Origin: Candidatus Cloacimonadota bacterium
Lineage (GTDB): Bacteria; Cloacimonadota; Cloacimonadia; Cloacimonadales; Cloacimonadaceae
Direction of reading: 5' to 3'
DNA: 64,000 nt
Assembly: GCA_018433885.1 (NCBI GenBank)
Contig: JAHDQK010000033.1
Location: 1 to 64,000, forward strand
The position numbers and the translations under genes were made by a program. Under the pieces are notes generated by a model, which ran no database searches, was not told where the DNA came from, and was given only the letters and a program-made list of their open reading frames with translations. Shown here piece after piece: positions 27,532 to 36,703 of this stretch. The stretch's first letter is position 1. Each line of letters opens with the position of its first letter.

Positions 27532-28338
27532 TCAGATCCTGCGGATAAAGTCGCTGATGATCTGTTTCAGATTGGCAGAGGCGATACCGGCATGATGGCG
27601 GATCTCTTCTTGGGAATGTGCTTCACTATGGAATAAATTGCTATAGTTAGTTACAATGGAATAAGCCAGAACGCGCATTCCAGCATGACGGGCAGCGATA
27701 ACTTCCGGGACGGTGGACATCCCCACGAGATCTGCTCCCAACATGGCAAATGCGGCGCATTCTGCACGGGTCTCCAGGCTGGGTCCGGGAACAGCGAGAT
27801 ATATCCCCTTATGCACTTGTATGTGATACTCTTCCGCGATGCTATCGCACAGTTCCCGGTATTTGGGGTCGTAGAGATCGTTCATGGAAGGGAACCTTTC
27901 TCCCATTGCGTCGTCATTTTCTCCGATTAATGGATTGATGCCCATGAAATTGATATGGTCTGTGAGTTGCACTATCGCACCTGGATAAAGCTCTTTGCGC
28001 AGACTGCCAGCGGCATTGGTTACAACAAGGGTCTTGATGCCCATAGCGGCAATCACGCGGGTTGGGAAGATCACTTGTTTGATCGAATGACCTTCATAAA
28101 AGTGGAATCTTCCCTGAAGGAATAAAATGGTGTCTTCGCCATTTTCTGCCAAGATCAAATTTCCTTTGTGGGAAGGGGCGGTGCTTTGAGCAAAGCCGGG
28201 GATATCTGAGTATGGAATGGAACTTATGATCTTGAAGGTCTCAGCCATATCGCTGAGCCCGGTGCCCAGAATTATCGCGGCTTTGGGGGTCGCAGGGAGG
28301 CGTTCTCTAAGCCATTTAGCGGTTTCAAGATAGTTCAT
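27532..28338 (-). CDS. Purine-nucleoside phosphorylase
   Basis: 268 aa, the length of trimeric (class I, PunA-like) enzymes. Cleaves (deoxy)inosine and guanosine with phosphate. Motifs: ILGTGLSDMA (phosphate loop), GRFHFYEGHS, VTNAAGSLR, AVPGPSLETRAE, and the base-binding VGMSTVPEVIAARHAG...YSIVTNYS. With tdk in the same operon it suggests nucleoside salvage. Start overlaps the DivIVA gene by four bases and has GGAG upstream. Confidence 0.95.
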   Translation of the reverse strand: MNYLETAKWLRERLPATPKAAIILGTGLSDMAETFKIISSIPYSDIPGFAQSTAPSHKGNLILAENGEDTILFLQGRFHFYEGHSIKQVIFPTRVIAAMGIKTLVVTNAAGSLRKELYPGAIVQLTDHINFMGINPLIGENDDAMGERFPSMNDLYDPKYRELCDSIAEEYHIQVHKGIYLAVPGPSLETRAECAAFAMLGADLVGMSTVPEVIAARHAGMRVLAYSIVTNYSNLFHSEAHSQEEIRHHAGIASANLKQIISDFIRRI

Positions 28339-28904
28339 TTGTGGTCTCCTGGCTGCGCTTTGGGTACAATTTCTTCTTTGATCTGTTTAAAATCTCCATC
28401 CATCAATTGTTCTGTATCTTTACTGAGCAGGGGGTCTTTGCTAATGCGATCCTGAAAACTCTGAAGCTCTACCCGGAATTGGAGCAGGAACTGACGCTTC
28501 TGTTCTTTCATGGCAAGGTACTGGTGTTCCAGAACTCCGAGGTGCTGTTTGGCTTCGTTGATGGCGCGCTTAGCTTTTAGTTCCGCTTCATGGATGATGT
28601 TCTCGGCTTCTTTACGGGCGTTGGCGATGATATCTGCCTTGGTTTTCTCGGCGAAAACAAGGGTGCGGCTGATCAACTCTTCCCGACGCTTCAGATCTTC
28701 CACTGCGCTATTGGCAGATACAGCTTCCTGTTTTACTTCATACTGCATCTGCTCTCTTCTAGCCAACTCGCGTTCTTGCTTCTTCAGCAGTTCATCCATT
28801 TCGGTGGCGAGCTGTTCCAAGAAAGCGCGTACCTCTTTTTTATTGTATCCGAACATCTGCCCGGAAAACTCCTGGTGTCTAATATCCAAAGGGAAAAGGG
28901 GCAT
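28335..28904 (-). CDS. DivIVA-domain coiled-coil protein
   Basis: 189 aa. The amino end PLDIRHQEFSGQMFGYNKKEVRAFLEQL is the DivIVA membrane-curvature-sensing segment; nearly all of the rest (about 30-170) is charged coiled coil. Such proteins sit at poles and septa and organise growth or division machinery. A YggT protein is encoded directly upstream, as in the ylm-divIVA cluster of Gram-positive bacteria. GGAGG before ATG 28904. Confidence 0.88.
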   Translation of the reverse strand: MPLFPLDIRHQEFSGQMFGYNKKEVRAFLEQLATEMDELLKKQERELARREQMQYEVKQEAVSANSAVEDLKRREELISRTLVFAEKTKADIIANARKEAENIIHEAELKAKRAINEAKQHLGVLEHQYLAMKEQKRQFLLQFRVELQSFQDRISKDPLLSKDTEQLMDGDFKQIKEEIVPKAQPGDHK

Positions 28905-28919
28905 TAGCTGTTCCTCCCG

Positions 28920-29180
28920 CTAAATAATGCTGAGTAATATCCTTTGCAGGATGTTTATAAGAAGATAAGCCACAATCGGGGAAAAATCAAGCCCCATATT
29001 GGGCATCATGCGGCGTATAGGACCCATGATGGGTTCGGTCATAGTAAATAGAAAACGGTAGATTGGGTTGTAGGGATCTTGAACGATCCAGCTAGCGATG
29101 ACTCTGGCAAAGATGATCATGTTATAGATGTCAAGGATCCTGATGATAAGCAGGACCATCATTCCGGAGCTACTATACAT
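28920..29180 (-). CDS. YggT-family membrane protein
   Basis: 86 aa with two membrane helices. The family pattern is IIFARVIASWIVQDPYNPIYRFLFTMTEPIMGPIRRMMP, in which the WI..DP.NP and TEP...PIRR blocks are recognisable. YggT proteins have been linked to osmotic tolerance and lie near division genes. ATG 29180 overlaps the tdk stop (TGATG), so it is preferred over the longer frame from 29210 that would run inside tdk. Confidence 0.88.
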   Translation of the reverse strand: MYSSSGMMVLLIIRILDIYNMIIFARVIASWIVQDPYNPIYRFLFTMTEPIMGPIRRMMPNMGLDFSPIVAYLLINILQRILLSII

Positions 29181-29740
29181 CAGTCCAATACCTCGTGACA
29201 ATTCCGGCATCTGGCTTCATAAGCGTCGGTGGAGCCTACTAAAATCTGATGTCCATCATGGATTGTCCTCTGTGTACGATTTGCGGGATTCCCGCACTTC
29301 ACGCAGATGGCAAGGTTCTTGGTAACATATTCCGCGATAGCCAGGAGCTGAGGCATACTTCCGAATGGTGCGCCTTTGTAATCCTGATCCAATCCGGCGA
29401 TGATCACCCGGTAGCCTTGATCCGCAAGATCATTACATATACCCACTATCGATTCATCAAAGAACTGTGCTTCATCGATGGCGATGATCTGAGTGTCTTC
29501 CTGCAAATAGGGATATATCTCCGAGGCTTCATTGATCGGGATGGAGGGAGCCTGCATATTGGAGTGAGACACTATGTTATTCAGATCATAACGATCGTCA
29601 ATGGCTGGTTTGAAGACTAAAACCTTTTGTTTGGCATATTCGGCGCGGCGAATTCTGCGGATGAGTTCCTCGGTTTTTCCGCTGAACATACTGCCACAGA
29701 TCACTTCGATCCAGCCGGTTTTGTTATTGATGATATTCAC
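29180..29740 (-). CDS. tdk: Thymidine kinase (type II)
   Basis: 186 aa. Phosphorylates thymidine. P-loop GSMFSGKTEE (about 16-25), DEAQFFD (Mg site), and the structural zinc ligands CVKCG and CRNCH near the carboxy end. First gene of the operon tdk-yggT-divIVA-pnp. A promoter and the iorAB terminator lie just upstream. Confidence 0.97.
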   Translation of the reverse strand: MNIINNKTGWIEVICGSMFSGKTEELIRRIRRAEYAKQKVLVFKPAIDDRYDLNNIVSHSNMQAPSIPINEASEIYPYLQEDTQIIAIDEAQFFDESIVGICNDLADQGYRVIIAGLDQDYKGAPFGSMPQLLAIAEYVTKNLAICVKCGNPANRTQRTIHDGHQILVGSTDAYEARCRNCHEVLD

Positions 29741-29772
29741 TCTCTCTCCTTAAGGGAAGCATCCCGATTATC

Positions 29773-29801
29773 CAAGCTCTGGGTAAGGGGATTTTTGTCA
29801 A
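29773..29801 (-). promoter_or_regulatory. Putative promoter of the tdk operon
   Basis: On the minus strand, perfect TTGACA (29801-29796), 19 bases, then CTTG (29776-29773) followed by GATAAT. Same TTGAC-N19-YTTG layout as the sites at 10094, 21343 and 57004. Confidence 0.5.
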
Positions 29802-29817
29802 ATGCTTTATGAACAAA

Positions 29818-29849
29818 CAATCCCGCAGACAGAGATATCCGCGGGATTG
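29818..29849 (-). terminator. Terminator of iorAB
   Basis: Perfect 9-bp stem CAATCCCGC / GCGGGATTG with a 14-nt loop; TTTGTT follows on the minus strand. It lies 15 bases after the iorB stop. Confidence 0.8.
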
Positions 29850-29863
29850 TAAGGTGATATGGT

Positions 29864-30433
29864 TTAACTAAGGGCAATTCCTGCCTTCAATGCTTTTAGA
29901 TTTGCTTCTACAATGGCTTCCCCTTTGCGGGAGAAGATGGCGGAGATACTATCTGCGATTTCCTGTTCAGAAAATCCCAAATGCTTGATTGCCGCACCCA
30001 ATACTACGATGTTCATGGAACGCGTAGCTTTGATATCTTTGGCTATCTGATCTGCATCAAAGAGCAGGTGATTGGTGGTTTTGCTGATTTCTGTATACAC
30101 ATCTTCCGGGTTGGGATAATTTGGGATGTTCACAAAGGGCTTCGAGTTAGTAATTATCCAGCCATCTGCGGCAAGATAAGGCAGATAGCGCAATGCTTCC
30201 ATCGGTTCTACAGAGAGGATCATATCCGCATCACCCATGGTAATGAGGTCGCTGTGAATATCCTTGTCCGATAGTCTGAGATGGCTTTGCACATCTCCGC
30301 CACGCTGGCTCATGCCATGCACTTCTGCTTGTTTAAGTTGCCAACCTCGGTTCAAGGCTGCATGGCCAAGGATGGTAGCGATGGTCAAGATGCCCTGTCC
30401 GCCCACACCGGCGAGAATAATGTCCTTCTTCAT
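29864..30433 (-). CDS. iorB: Indolepyruvate:ferredoxin oxidoreductase, beta subunit
   Basis: 189 aa. The gamma-type domain of 2-oxoacid oxidoreductases: KDIILAGVGGQGILT and HGMSQRGGDVQSHLR are the family signature, with PMEALRYLP later. With IorA it oxidises aryl pyruvates from aromatic amino-acid transamination and reduces ferredoxin. ATG 30433 has GGGAGG upstream and lies one base after the iorA stop; the longer frame to 30481 would overlap iorA for no reason. Confidence 0.95.
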   Translation of the reverse strand: MKKDIILAGVGGQGILTIATILGHAALNRGWQLKQAEVHGMSQRGGDVQSHLRLSDKDIHSDLITMGDADMILSVEPMEALRYLPYLAADGWIITNSKPFVNIPNYPNPEDVYTEISKTTNHLLFDADQIAKDIKATRSMNIVVLGAAIKHLGFSEQEIADSISAIFSRKGEAIVEANLKALKAGIALS

Positions 30434-30434
30434 C

Positions 30435-32036
30435 TTATGCCTCCCTTTTGTTCTTTTTCTTAAGTGTTTGCACACACTCACGGCGAGGGATGATCACGGA
30501 GACACCTTCATAGGCTATCTCTTCTTTGTAGATCCGGATCATCTCTTCGTGGTTTTTTACAAAGGGGAAGAAGGTACGGATATGGTCTTTTTCCACGCCC
30601 AATCCCAAGCAGATCTCTTCCAGACGGCCGAAAGCAGTGTAGTCCTGCCCACCAGTCATTCCAGTAGTGCTGTTATCCAGAATCACGATTACTACGTTGG
30701 ATTTGTCGTAGATGCAATCCATCAGGCCAGTCATTCCGCTGTGGGTGAAGGTGCTGTCTCCAATCACTGCGATGGCGGGGAAGTGTCCACTATCGGCGGC
30801 ACCTTTTGCCATGGTTATCGAGGCACCCATATCTACGCATGAGTTGATCGCATTGTAGGGGGGCATGAAGCCTAAGGTATAACAGCCGATATCGCTGAAG
30901 ACATGACCTCTTCCATACTCTTTAATGGCTTCGTTGAGCGCAAGGTAGCTATCTGCATGAGGGCAGCCTACGCACAGCGCTGGGGGGCGACCGGCAACTA
31001 TTTCAGGAACGTCTTTTCCATATTTGGAGGGCAGTCCCAAGGCTTTTGCCACTTTATTTGGGTTCAATTCTCCGTCACGATCCAATGTGCCATCCAATCT
31101 ACCGTGAATCGGTTTCATACCACTAAATCCTAGGCCTTTGATCTGTTCTTCAACGATCGGCATACCCTCTTCGAAGAAATACAGACTCTCACACTTGTTG
31201 TAAAGCTCATGGATTTTACTCGCAGGCAAGGGGTACTGGCAAATTTTAAGAACCGGATAAGGGATGGGGGCATCGCCATACACTTCGCGAAGGTAATTGT
31301 AAGCCAATCCGGTAGTGATCAATCCCTTGCTATAATCCTTGGCATCGAGATAATACTCGTTGAAGGGGCTTTGGGTGGATTCTTCCACAAACCTTTCTTG
31401 CAGATTGATCAGGTTCTTGTACTTCTTTCTGGCAACAGCAGGCAGAAGCATGAACTGGAAGATATCTTCCGGTTTGTTGCAAGGTTTTTGCGGCAAAGTG
31501 TTTCTGCGAACAACTCCGCTTCGGGAGTGGGAAAGGCGGGTGGTGAGTCTGATCATCACTGGGATATGGTACTTCTCTGAAAGCTCGAAACCATAAAAAG
31601 CCATGTCGTAGCATTCTTGCTGGTTGGAGGGTTCCAGGACGGGGATCATGGCAAAGCGGCCGTAGAAGCGGGAATCCTGCTCGTTTTGAGATGAGTGCAT
31701 GGAGGGATCATCCGCCACAGTGATAAGAAGACCTCCATGAGCCCCGGTCATCGCAGAGTTCATAAAAGGATCTGCGGCAACGTTCAAGCCCACGTGTTTC
31801 ATCGTAACCATCGCTCGCTTGCCGGTATAACTCATGCCCAAAGCGGATTCCATGGCTGTTTTTTCGTTTGATGACCAGGTCCGGTGAACCTTGTCTGTAA
31901 TTGCTTGTTTGGATCGTTGAACATACTCAATGATCTCGGTGGAGGGAGTGCCGGGGTAGCCGTAGAAACCGGAAATTCCGGCATCCAGAGCGCCTTGTGC
32001 AAGGGCTTCATCGCCCAATAGCATTAGTTTTTCCAC
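30435..32036 (-). CDS. iorA: Indolepyruvate:ferredoxin oxidoreductase, alpha subunit, without ferredoxin domain
   Basis: 533 aa. Amino-terminal pyrimidine-binding domain (GFYGYPGTPSTEI, WSSNEKTAMESALG) and a TPP-binding domain near the end with GDSTFTHSGMTGLMD and DNSTTGMTGGQ, plus a CVGCPHADS motif in between. The protein stops shortly after VIIPRRECVQTL; the two-cluster ferredoxin domain that archaeal IorA carries at this point is absent. GTG 32036 is chosen because AGGAG stands seven bases before it; the TTG at 32078 has no such site. Catabolises aromatic amino acids and fits an amino-acid fermenter. Confidence 0.95.
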   Translation of the reverse strand: MEKLMLLGDEALAQGALDAGISGFYGYPGTPSTEIIEYVQRSKQAITDKVHRTWSSNEKTAMESALGMSYTGKRAMVTMKHVGLNVAADPFMNSAMTGAHGGLLITVADDPSMHSSQNEQDSRFYGRFAMIPVLEPSNQQECYDMAFYGFELSEKYHIPVMIRLTTRLSHSRSGVVRRNTLPQKPCNKPEDIFQFMLLPAVARKKYKNLINLQERFVEESTQSPFNEYYLDAKDYSKGLITTGLAYNYLREVYGDAPIPYPVLKICQYPLPASKIHELYNKCESLYFFEEGMPIVEEQIKGLGFSGMKPIHGRLDGTLDRDGELNPNKVAKALGLPSKYGKDVPEIVAGRPPALCVGCPHADSYLALNEAIKEYGRGHVFSDIGCYTLGFMPPYNAINSCVDMGASITMAKGAADSGHFPAIAVIGDSTFTHSGMTGLMDCIYDKSNVVIVILDNSTTGMTGGQDYTAFGRLEEICLGLGVEKDHIRTFFPFVKNHEEMIRIYKEEIAYEGVSVIIPRRECVQTLKKKNKREA

Positions 32037-32391
32037 AAAGGGACTCCTTTTATTCTTTATTTTGTTTGATATATTCAATCAATGTGGTATCAAACGCCAA
32101 AACACCAATGCACAAGCCTTTAACACCGCTTTCCAAGTTCTGGAATTAACTACTATTCGTCAAGAATTTTATGAGAACGTACAATGTAGATGTGGACACT
32201 AAATACTTGAAAGATGAACTTGAGTGCAAAGACTCCGCTTATATATGCCTAATGTTATCTATCGCTGTAGCCTGAAACATCAGCGTGAAATAAAGATTTT
32301 GCTTTACATAAATTCCACAATCCAAATAATGCGTTTATTGATGGATGAGATAGTAGAGGGGAATAATTATTGATCCGTTGAGAGGTATATT
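32037..32391. promoter_or_regulatory. Divergent intergenic region iorA / receiver protein
   Basis: 355 bases with no gene. Toward iorA on the minus strand a weak promoter can be read: TTGATA (32093-32088), 16 bases, TATCAA (32071-32066). Toward the receiver gene a better one lies at 32303-32330 (listed separately). The middle part (about 32100-32290) shows nothing I recognise. Confidence 0.35.
32303..32330 (+). promoter_or_regulatory. Putative promoter of the receiver-domain gene
   Basis: TTTACA (32303-32308), 16-base spacer, AATAAT (32325-32330), 62 bases before ATG 32392. The same -10 box and spacing as the site at 8716. Confidence 0.5.
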
Positions 32392-32763
32392 ATGCCCAAA
32401 ATATTAGTGATCGAAGACGACGACAGTTTTCGCAACGTACTGGTGCAAATGCTTTCAAAATCCGGTTTCGACGTCCGCCAGGCGGGAGACGGGAATCAAG
32501 CATTGGAAGTATGTGCTCAGTTTGGTCCGGATTTGGTTCTTACAGACATTATAATGCCGGATAAAGAAGGTCTGGAGACCATTCAAGAGCTGATGGAGAT
32601 CAAGCCGGGAATCAAGATTATCGCCATGAGTGGTGGTGGGAAGTTTGGTCCAAACAGCTACCTGCCTCTGGCGGAAAAGTTGGGTGCCAAAGCAACTCTT
32701 CAGAAGCCATTCATGCGGGAAGAGCTTTTTAACACCATAAACTCTGTTCTAGAAGGGGATTAG
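32392..32763 (+). CDS. Stand-alone response-regulator receiver protein
   Basis: 123 aa, a CheY-like receiver and nothing else. Acid pocket EDDDS near the start, phospho-acceptor Asp in LTDIIMPD (about 53), Ser in AMSGGGKFG at the Thr/Ser switch position, and Lys in LQKPF. There is no output domain, so it acts through protein contacts or a phosphorelay. No histidine kinase is nearby. Its last four bases overlap the convergent glycosyltransferase gene. The loop after MSGGG (KFGPNSYLPLAEKLGA) is longer than in CheY. Confidence 0.9.
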   Translation: MPKILVIEDDDSFRNVLVQMLSKSGFDVRQAGDGNQALEVCAQFGPDLVLTDIIMPDKEGLETIQELMEIKPGIKIIAMSGGGKFGPNSYLPLAEKLGAKATLQKPFMREELFNTINSVLEGD

Positions 32764-33815
32764 GTTAGCTCACAAATAGCGTTATGTAGTTTTGAAGTTC
32801 TCTTTTCTAGGCTAAAGCGAGTGGAGATACTTTGGGAGATCGCTTGACGGTCAGCATCGGTTTCCATACATCTTTTCAAGGCTTCAATAAGCTTTTGAGG
32901 ATCTCTTCTATTCAGGATAATCCCTTGATTATCGATGATTGTAGGTATTCCCGCGACGTTCGATCCGATCGGTTTGCATCCATAAAGCATGGCTTCCATG
33001 AGGGCGTTTGGCATACCTTCGGAAATGGATGCTTGTACGTAGATATCCGTTTCACTCATGATCTGCAACACCCGGGAATGGGGTAGAGAGTGATGGATGG
33101 TGAGATTGGGCATTAGAGGAGTATGATATTTATCTTTAACGGCATCAAGCCAGCGCGGATCAAGACCAATAAACACAAACTGCCAATCTGGAAACTCTAG
33201 TGCCGCATCCAGCATGAGGTCATAACCTTTATTGTAAAAATCCTCAAAGCGGGGGGTGGTGCCCACACATAGGATCTGCCGGGTACGGATTGGCGGTACA
33301 TACGCCGGAGCCTTGGTTGTAATACAGTTTTCCACCACGATCGCTTTGGTATGTAGATTCGGAATTAGCTTAAACAATCCTTCTGGGTGTCCGTCAGGGT
33401 TATAATATGTGTTGTTCGAACTTAGCAAAGCACTGTGATTGGCGATGATAAGATCGCAGTTCTTCAATGCCCAGGTGGCGCAAAACCGCCGGAGCGGCTT
33501 GTGGAACACCCCATAAGCAAACTCCGGATAATGAACGGCATCGAAGCCACCTACCATCACCACAGACTTCTTTGCGCAGATTTTTGCAGCCAAAACCATC
33601 AGAAAAGCATGATAATCTGCAAACCAACAGATTGTGAGCCTGCTGCGGAAGCTGAGTAGAACTCTTGGGATAATGCCTATTAGAGCCAGCAGATAATGCC
33701 CCTTACCTTTGGGTTGATTCAAACAATAGCTCCGGATATGCAAGAACCGCCGGAAGATGCTTTGATCCACATTGATGAACGAGCTTTCATTAGGATAGAA
33801 AAAAAGTGTCATCAT
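32760..33815 (-). CDS. GT4-type glycosyltransferase
   Basis: 351 aa. Carboxy-terminal half has the GT4 donor-site signature: ILCVGTTPRFEDFYNKGYDLML, QFVFIGLD, then the E-x7-E motif in EGMPNALMEAMLYG and KPIGSNVAGIPTII. The amino-terminal half (VMVGGFDAV) binds the acceptor, which cannot be identified. Probably builds a surface polysaccharide with the flippase encoded just upstream, whose stop it overlaps by four bases. Confidence 0.85.
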   Translation of the reverse strand: MMTLFFYPNESSFINVDQSIFRRFLHIRSYCLNQPKGKGHYLLALIGIIPRVLLSFRSRLTICWFADYHAFLMVLAAKICAKKSVVMVGGFDAVHYPEFAYGVFHKPLRRFCATWALKNCDLIIANHSALLSSNNTYYNPDGHPEGLFKLIPNLHTKAIVVENCITTKAPAYVPPIRTRQILCVGTTPRFEDFYNKGYDLMLDAALEFPDWQFVFIGLDPRWLDAVKDKYHTPLMPNLTIHHSLPHSRVLQIMSETDIYVQASISEGMPNALMEAMLYGCKPIGSNVAGIPTIIDNQGIILNRRDPQKLIEALKRCMETDADRQAISQSISTRFSLEKRTSKLHNAICELT

Positions 33816-35275
33816 CTGTTTCCTCGCCTTATAAGCCCCTGAAGAAACTCGCCCAACATCCTGATATCGTAGTCTTTGATCACTCTCAGAATGTACGCCA
33901 GGATCAGATACAGAACCAAATACCCAGAGCCCCCCAGAATCATGCGCAGAAAAGGAGTATCTATCATCCCGCTGAGTGGAATAATGATTAAAACAGGCAG
34001 GATTGCAGCCACCAGATTCAGCGCCAGGCTAATCGGTGGGAAGAGCTCTAAAAGTTTGAGCTGCAGAGAATATCGCATTTGCCACAAATAGACGATAACA
34101 ATCAACCACGAAACCACCACAGTTGCCAGCGCTGCGCCTTTCATCCCATAAAGGCGAATAAAGAAGTAGTTCAGGATAGCGTTCAGCAAGAGCATGATGA
34201 TGGAATCGATCATTACCAGACGTGTCTTGCCCATGGCTTGGAAGACTATGCCATAGGTAGCCACTCTTAAGGGCAGGATCAACAGATAAATCCGGAAATA
34301 AAGTGCGGCAGAAGCATATACCGTGCCATACACAAAGATCATGAATTCTGTAGCAAAAAGAAAAAACACCGTGGCTAATGGAAAAACGATGATGGCGTTT
34401 TTTCTTACTGAAGCCCTATAAAGGGTAGTAAGTCCGGCAGGATCCCTGCCACTCAGATTGGGCAACAGGATGGAATTTACAGAATTGATCAAAATCCCTA
34501 TCAGTGGCAGTTCCATTGCTCCCAATGAGAAAACGGCAAACTCCTCGGGCTTGAAGAATCCACTGATCATCAGTTTATCCAGTTGCACACTCAAAACACC
34601 TATCAAGAGCGACAATCCCAAGGGAATGGTGTAAGCCAGTTGATCTTTGAACCCAGTAAAATTCGCCAGAGAAAAGGTCAATCTATGCTTTTGGATGCCA
34701 AACCATGCCCAAGCCCATTGCAAAAAAGCGGAGATCACTACAGCCCAGATAATGTATTGGATGTCCTTTAGGATCAGGGCAGCGCCCAGCACCAGCACAA
34801 AATCGCAGGAAATACTGAAGATGGAAAACCACGCGCTTTTTGCCGGTTGTTTGAGCCCCAGCATGATCGATGAATACATCTGGGTTACAAACATGAAAAG
34901 TGGATAGATACTGAATACGGGAAGCAGTTTACTCAGGGCGGGATTGTTGAAAGTCCCAGCTATCGCATCTCTTGCCAGCCAGATGCCAAGGGCACAAAGT
35001 ACAGCCAACAGATTAGTTACATTCATGGTGCGGCTGATGATCCGCTTCAGTTCGGTTTCATCTGATGCTTTGGGCAGAAAGTAAAGCATACTTTGCGGAA
35101 ATCCCAGAAGTAATATTCCGGAGGCAGTGGAGAAGATCAAAAACAATTGGCGATATGAACCGAGATCGGCAGGATCCAGCATACGCGCAAGGGCGATCCC
35201 GATCAGTGTCTTGATGAAGAACCGGATAAAGTCTGCCAGAGACAACAGACCTGCTTGCCGGGAAAGTTCGCTCAC
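33812..35275 (-). CDS. Polysaccharide flippase (Wzx/RfbX-like, MOP superfamily)
   Basis: 487 aa with about 12-14 membrane helices. The opening LLSLADFIRFFIKTLIGIALARMLDPADLGSYRQ is typical of O-antigen/teichoic-acid type exporters. Expected to flip lipid-linked sugar units across the inner membrane. GTG 35275 has AGGAG nine bases upstream and follows the preceding stop directly. Works by position with the glycosyltransferase after it. Confidence 0.85.
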   Translation of the reverse strand: MSELSRQAGLLSLADFIRFFIKTLIGIALARMLDPADLGSYRQLFLIFSTASGILLLGFPQSMLYFLPKASDETELKRIISRTMNVTNLLAVLCALGIWLARDAIAGTFNNPALSKLLPVFSIYPLFMFVTQMYSSIMLGLKQPAKSAWFSIFSISCDFVLVLGAALILKDIQYIIWAVVISAFLQWAWAWFGIQKHRLTFSLANFTGFKDQLAYTIPLGLSLLIGVLSVQLDKLMISGFFKPEEFAVFSLGAMELPLIGILINSVNSILLPNLSGRDPAGLTTLYRASVRKNAIIVFPLATVFFLFATEFMIFVYGTVYASAALYFRIYLLILPLRVATYGIVFQAMGKTRLVMIDSIIMLLLNAILNYFFIRLYGMKGAALATVVVSWLIVIVYLWQMRYSLQLKLLELFPPISLALNLVAAILPVLIIIPLSGMIDTPFLRMILGGSGYLVLYLILAYILRVIKDYDIRMLGEFLQGLIRRGNR

Positions 35276-36703
35276 CTACAACTCTCCTAAATGGAGTGGA
35301 ACATAGTAACTTATCGGAGCTTCTTCCCGATAAACCTTCAGGATGTATGTTCCGGGAGGGATTTTGGTACCCTCCTTAGTTTCGCCACTCCAATACAGCT
35401 CATTTAATCCTGTGTTAAAAACGCGTTGTTTATCATGCAGAACATCATTGAAGAGGTTGAGGATTTCGATATTCCATCGCCCTTCGGAGGGAACTGAAAG
35501 CTGGATTACATAGCTACCGGCAACGATGCTGACAGATGCATCCGGGCTGAGAGGTATTTCTGCAAGCTCTTCCACGGTAGGTTCCGGGATTTGTTCCAGA
35601 GCCGGAAAGGCGAGATTTGTGAGGCTGGTAAGAGCCTGGTTTTTGATGATCCCATCGTAACTGAAGAGGGCGATCCCCGCAAAACCTCCTTCCCGGATCA
35701 AAGCGATCCTTTTATTGATGTGCGAGACGTTATAGCTGGGGCTATCCAGCGGCATCAGGGATTTCCCCTTGGCATCCCAAGCGCGGAGCCCGATTACCAG
35801 TTTATCATCCTTGTGCTCGTTCTTCATGCTAGCCAGCTGGTTACGGAAGTTTTCGTAATCCAAATGATATGCCATAGGGTAGATGCGATCGATGATTCCC
35901 TTGTTCAGCCAATCGTACCAATCTTGAGCATAAGCTGTTCTCGCGTCGTTAATGTTTGAAAACACGGCTGCTGTAAGGAGCATCTTGGGGTTGATGCTTT
36001 TTATTCGCTGATAGCACTTCTCTACAAATTCGGTTACTTGTTGGGTGCGCCATTGATTCCAGCTCAAAAGCTCGCCTTCGCGGATGGATTCTTGATATCT
36101 ATTCACAGATATTGGGTGATAACCCCATGCTGAACTGGGATAGCGGATGTAATCCAGATGCAAACCGTCCAACTCCGGATAACCATACACGATATCACTG
36201 AAAACATCCAAGAGATATTCCTGGACTTCGGGGATGCCAGGATCGATAAAGTAGCCAAACTGTTCAGAGGAGCGCATCTGTCTGCCATCTTTATCGTGGG
36301 TAATCCACTCTGGATGGTTGTTATATATGTGGTTGATTGCCACATACTCGCGAGCGGTGGGAGTTGCATTGAAGACAATCACCCATGCCTGCACTTTCAG
36401 GTTCTTGTTCTTGGCAGCATAGATAGTATATTCCAGGGGGTCAAACGATGGATCCTTCAGGATATAGCTCCGCGGTTCCGGATTGAAAAATCTATCGCCT
36501 TTCCGATTTGGGCGATACAGCGCATCTGAACGATAGCGTACTTCTACCAATAGCTCCGTTTGATTTGCCGCAATAGCGTCCTCGATTACTTGATCTATCT
36601 GGCTGGGGCTGGTGATGTTCCAAGGCAGAACCCACAGCGAGCGGATTTCTGCAGATAGACTAAAGATAGTCGAAAGTAGCAAAATTAACAGATATCTCTT
36701 CAT
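35276..36703 (-). CDS. GHL10-type glycoside hydrolase-like protein with FlgD-like tail
   Basis: 475 aa. Signal peptide (about 1-18) followed by IRSLWVLPWNITSPSQID, the start of the DUF187/GHL10 (YngK-like) TIM barrel. LDGLHLDYIRYP and DRIYPMAYHLDY are the typical strand motifs with acidic residues. The last ~90 residues look FlgD-Ig-like (NIEILNLFNDVL, ELYWSGETKEGTKIPPGTYILKVYRE). Likely acts on a cell-wall or surface polysaccharide. ATG 36703 overlaps the xseA stop (TGATG) and has GGAGG upstream. Confidence 0.87.
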   Translation of the reverse strand: MKRYLLILLLSTIFSLSAEIRSLWVLPWNITSPSQIDQVIEDAIAANQTELLVEVRYRSDALYRPNRKGDRFFNPEPRSYILKDPSFDPLEYTIYAAKNKNLKVQAWVIVFNATPTAREYVAINHIYNNHPEWITHDKDGRQMRSSEQFGYFIDPGIPEVQEYLLDVFSDIVYGYPELDGLHLDYIRYPSSAWGYHPISVNRYQESIREGELLSWNQWRTQQVTEFVEKCYQRIKSINPKMLLTAAVFSNINDARTAYAQDWYDWLNKGIIDRIYPMAYHLDYENFRNQLASMKNEHKDDKLVIGLRAWDAKGKSLMPLDSPSYNVSHINKRIALIREGGFAGIALFSYDGIIKNQALTSLTNLAFPALEQIPEPTVEELAEIPLSPDASVSIVAGSYVIQLSVPSEGRWNIEILNLFNDVLHDKQRVFNTGLNELYWSGETKEGTKIPPGTYILKVYREEAPISYYVPLHLGEL

